64,000 nucleotides of DNA from Adiantum capillus-veneris (Eukaryota > Streptophyta > Polypodiopsida > Polypodiales > Pteridaceae): NCBI GenBank assembly GCA_014529385.2, contig CM043971.1:58890209-58954208 (forward strand), given 5' to 3'. The translations under genes and the position numbers were made by a program. This document shows, in pieces, positions 62,976-64,000 of this stretch (position 1 is the first letter of the stretch; each line of letters starts with the position of its first letter). A model generated the notes under the pieces. The model was not told the origin of the DNA. It ran no database searches and was given only the letters and a program-made list of their open reading frames with translations.

Positions 62976-63986
62976 ATGAGTATGGTAACTATGCCTAAGA
63001 GAAGGAAAATTGTGCAGGGTGCAGGGGATTCTGGAGCAACATACAAGAGAAGAGGTAGACCATCAAAGCATGACAACTTCAATAGGTCAATTGCAAGAGC
63101 AGGTAATCAAGAGCATTCTCAAGTAAGTCAAAAGGATGCTAAAGATGTTGAGGAAAATGGTGGTGCTGAGGAGTTGGTTGACAGTATTGTTCATGACTTG
63201 GAGCAAGAAAACGTTGAGAAGGTAGTGGATCAAGTTGCTATTGAGAGAGAGGAGCAGGGAGCTGATACTCAGAGAACTCAGGAAGATGATCAGAGTGAGG
63301 AGGTGGTAGTTGAGAAACATGACCAGGTGACTAAGGGGCAACGTGATGATGAGGTGACTGAGGGGCAACATGATGAGGAGGAGGGCCAACATGATGATGA
63401 GGTGACTGCGGGGCAAGATGATGAGGAGGAGGGGCAACATGATGATGAGGTGACTGAGGGGAAACATGATGATGAGGTGACTGAGGGGCAACAAGATGAT
63501 GAGGTGACAGAAGGCCAGAATATCTCCAATCTTGCAGGAGGGAGAAGAAACAAAGTAGAGGTGTTTGGTAAGATCCTTGAGATCTCTACACCACAGGCAT
63601 TCCTTGAAAGAATCAGAGTCACATTTTCTGGACCACCCCCTAGGATCCCATTATGCAGGTTACTATCTAGTGAAGCCATCAGAAAAGTAAGCCCTTCCAC
63701 CGAAAGATCACTCACAAGAAGTTTTTTTAAGATGGGAGGATATCTTGAGAGCAAGGGAGCCTTTACTGTCTCCATTATTGATCTAGAGGGGGAGGAGACA
63801 CCAATCACTCGAGAAAGGATAGATTCTTGGGATGACTGCTGGAAAACAATTAATGAAAGATTTGAGAGGTCCCTTGATTTAGAGACAGAGTGGGGACCCT
63901 ACTTGAAAGGAAAGATGGTCCATGTCCTGGATGGCAACAATCGTCTGCATGCATGGATGGAATGCATTAGACAAGGTATTCTTTAA
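62976..63986 (+). CDS. Unknown protein with AT-hook-like motif, acidic repeats and DGNNRLHAW motif (partial)
   Basis: Chosen start is the ATG at 62976, just before the basic MPKRRKIVQ segment; the frame is open from 62832, so an earlier Met is possible. Residues 1-40 contain RRGRPSK, an AT-hook-like or NLS motif. About 60-190 is Glu/Asp/Gln-rich, with imperfect tandem repeats of DDEVTEGQH type encoded by roughly 24-33-bp DNA repeats (63340-63515). The C-terminal half is ordered, with TPQAFLERIRVTFSGPPP, FFKMGGYLESKGAFTVSII, SWDDCWKTINERFE and MVHVLDGNNRLHAWMECI. The DGN.R..AW pattern recalls the catalytic-like motif of ParB/Srx-type folds, a tentative thought only. ACAAG|GTATTC near 63977 looks like a splice donor, so the gene probably continues past the window. 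It is divergent from the MULE-like gene and may be associated with it. Confidence 0.6.
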   Translation: MSMVTMPKRRKIVQGAGDSGATYKRRGRPSKHDNFNRSIARAGNQEHSQVSQKDAKDVEENGGAEELVDSIVHDLEQENVEKVVDQVAIEREEQGADTQRTQEDDQSEEVVVEKHDQVTKGQRDDEVTEGQHDEEEGQHDDEVTAGQDDEEEGQHDDEVTEGKHDDEVTEGQQDDEVTEGQNISNLAGGRRNKVEVFGKILEISTPQAFLERIRVTFSGPPPRIPLCRLLSSEAIRKVSPSTERSLTRSFFKMGGYLESKGAFTVSIIDLEGEETPITRERIDSWDDCWKTINERFERSLDLETEWGPYLKGKMVHVLDGNNRLHAWMECIRQGIL

Positions 63987-64000
63987 CTTAATCTCCTTTA

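Overview
The window looks like the genome of a vascular land plant. A giant-intron, transposon-packed layout with many long (GA)n and (CT)n tracts suggests a fern; that placement is an inference and only moderately secure. There are no bacterial-type operons, CRISPR arrays or rRNA/tRNA genes. Almost everything is transposable-element DNA laid into and around one recognisable host gene.

Host gene: three exons of a thymidine kinase gene lie on the minus strand (27650-28146, 14748-14892, 14509-14630), with matching splice sites and phases. Intron 1 is 12.8 kb and the intron after exon 3 runs at least 14.5 kb to the left edge of the window, so the zinc-ribbon C-terminus is not seen. These introns hold a three-layer nest. 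A LINE (14405-13043 continuing at 3775-3415) is split by a 9.3-kb Ty3/gypsy element (3776-13037, target duplication GTCGG). That element's additional ORF is itself split by a 1.48-kb solo LTR of another family (5789-7265, duplication GCGGG). Intron 1 also holds old Ty1/copia debris and a chromovirus (19530-25652, duplication TTAGT) whose reverse transcriptase block is inverted relative to its RNase H-integrase-chromodomain block.

Right of the kinase gene lie a deletion derivative of a short-LTR Ty1/copia element (28774-33291, duplication CCATT), then a tandem LTR-gag-LTR-gag arrangement (35741-37840), then a degenerate tandem array built on a motif like 'gcttggacaagtggtgg'. The array originally spanned about 4.6 kb and was split twice. 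One insertion (40222-46861, duplication GAGAC) is a second member of the 9.3-kb Ty3/gypsy family that has lost RT and integrase and carries a broken MAPKKK-like protein kinase gene in sense orientation, flanked by a G-rich minisatellite. The other (49049-55035, TA duplication, 14-bp inverted repeats) is a pogo/Tigger-like DNA transposon. Its nearly intact transposase has an unusual C-terminal tail of six 35-residue His/Gly-rich repeats and a basic coiled coil, and the element also carries spliced-looking sequence of unknown origin.

The right end holds a decayed FCP1-phosphatase-like sequence, a four-exon decayed Mutator-like transposase with a SWIM finger (58025-61471, minus), and, divergently, a plus-strand gene of unknown function (AT-hook-like motif, acidic repeats, C-terminal DGNNRLHAW motif) that runs to the window edge. 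The candidates for undescribed biology are the kinase-carrying retrotransposon, the repeat-tailed pogo transposase and its cargo, the internally inverted chromovirus and the unknown DGNNRLHAW gene.
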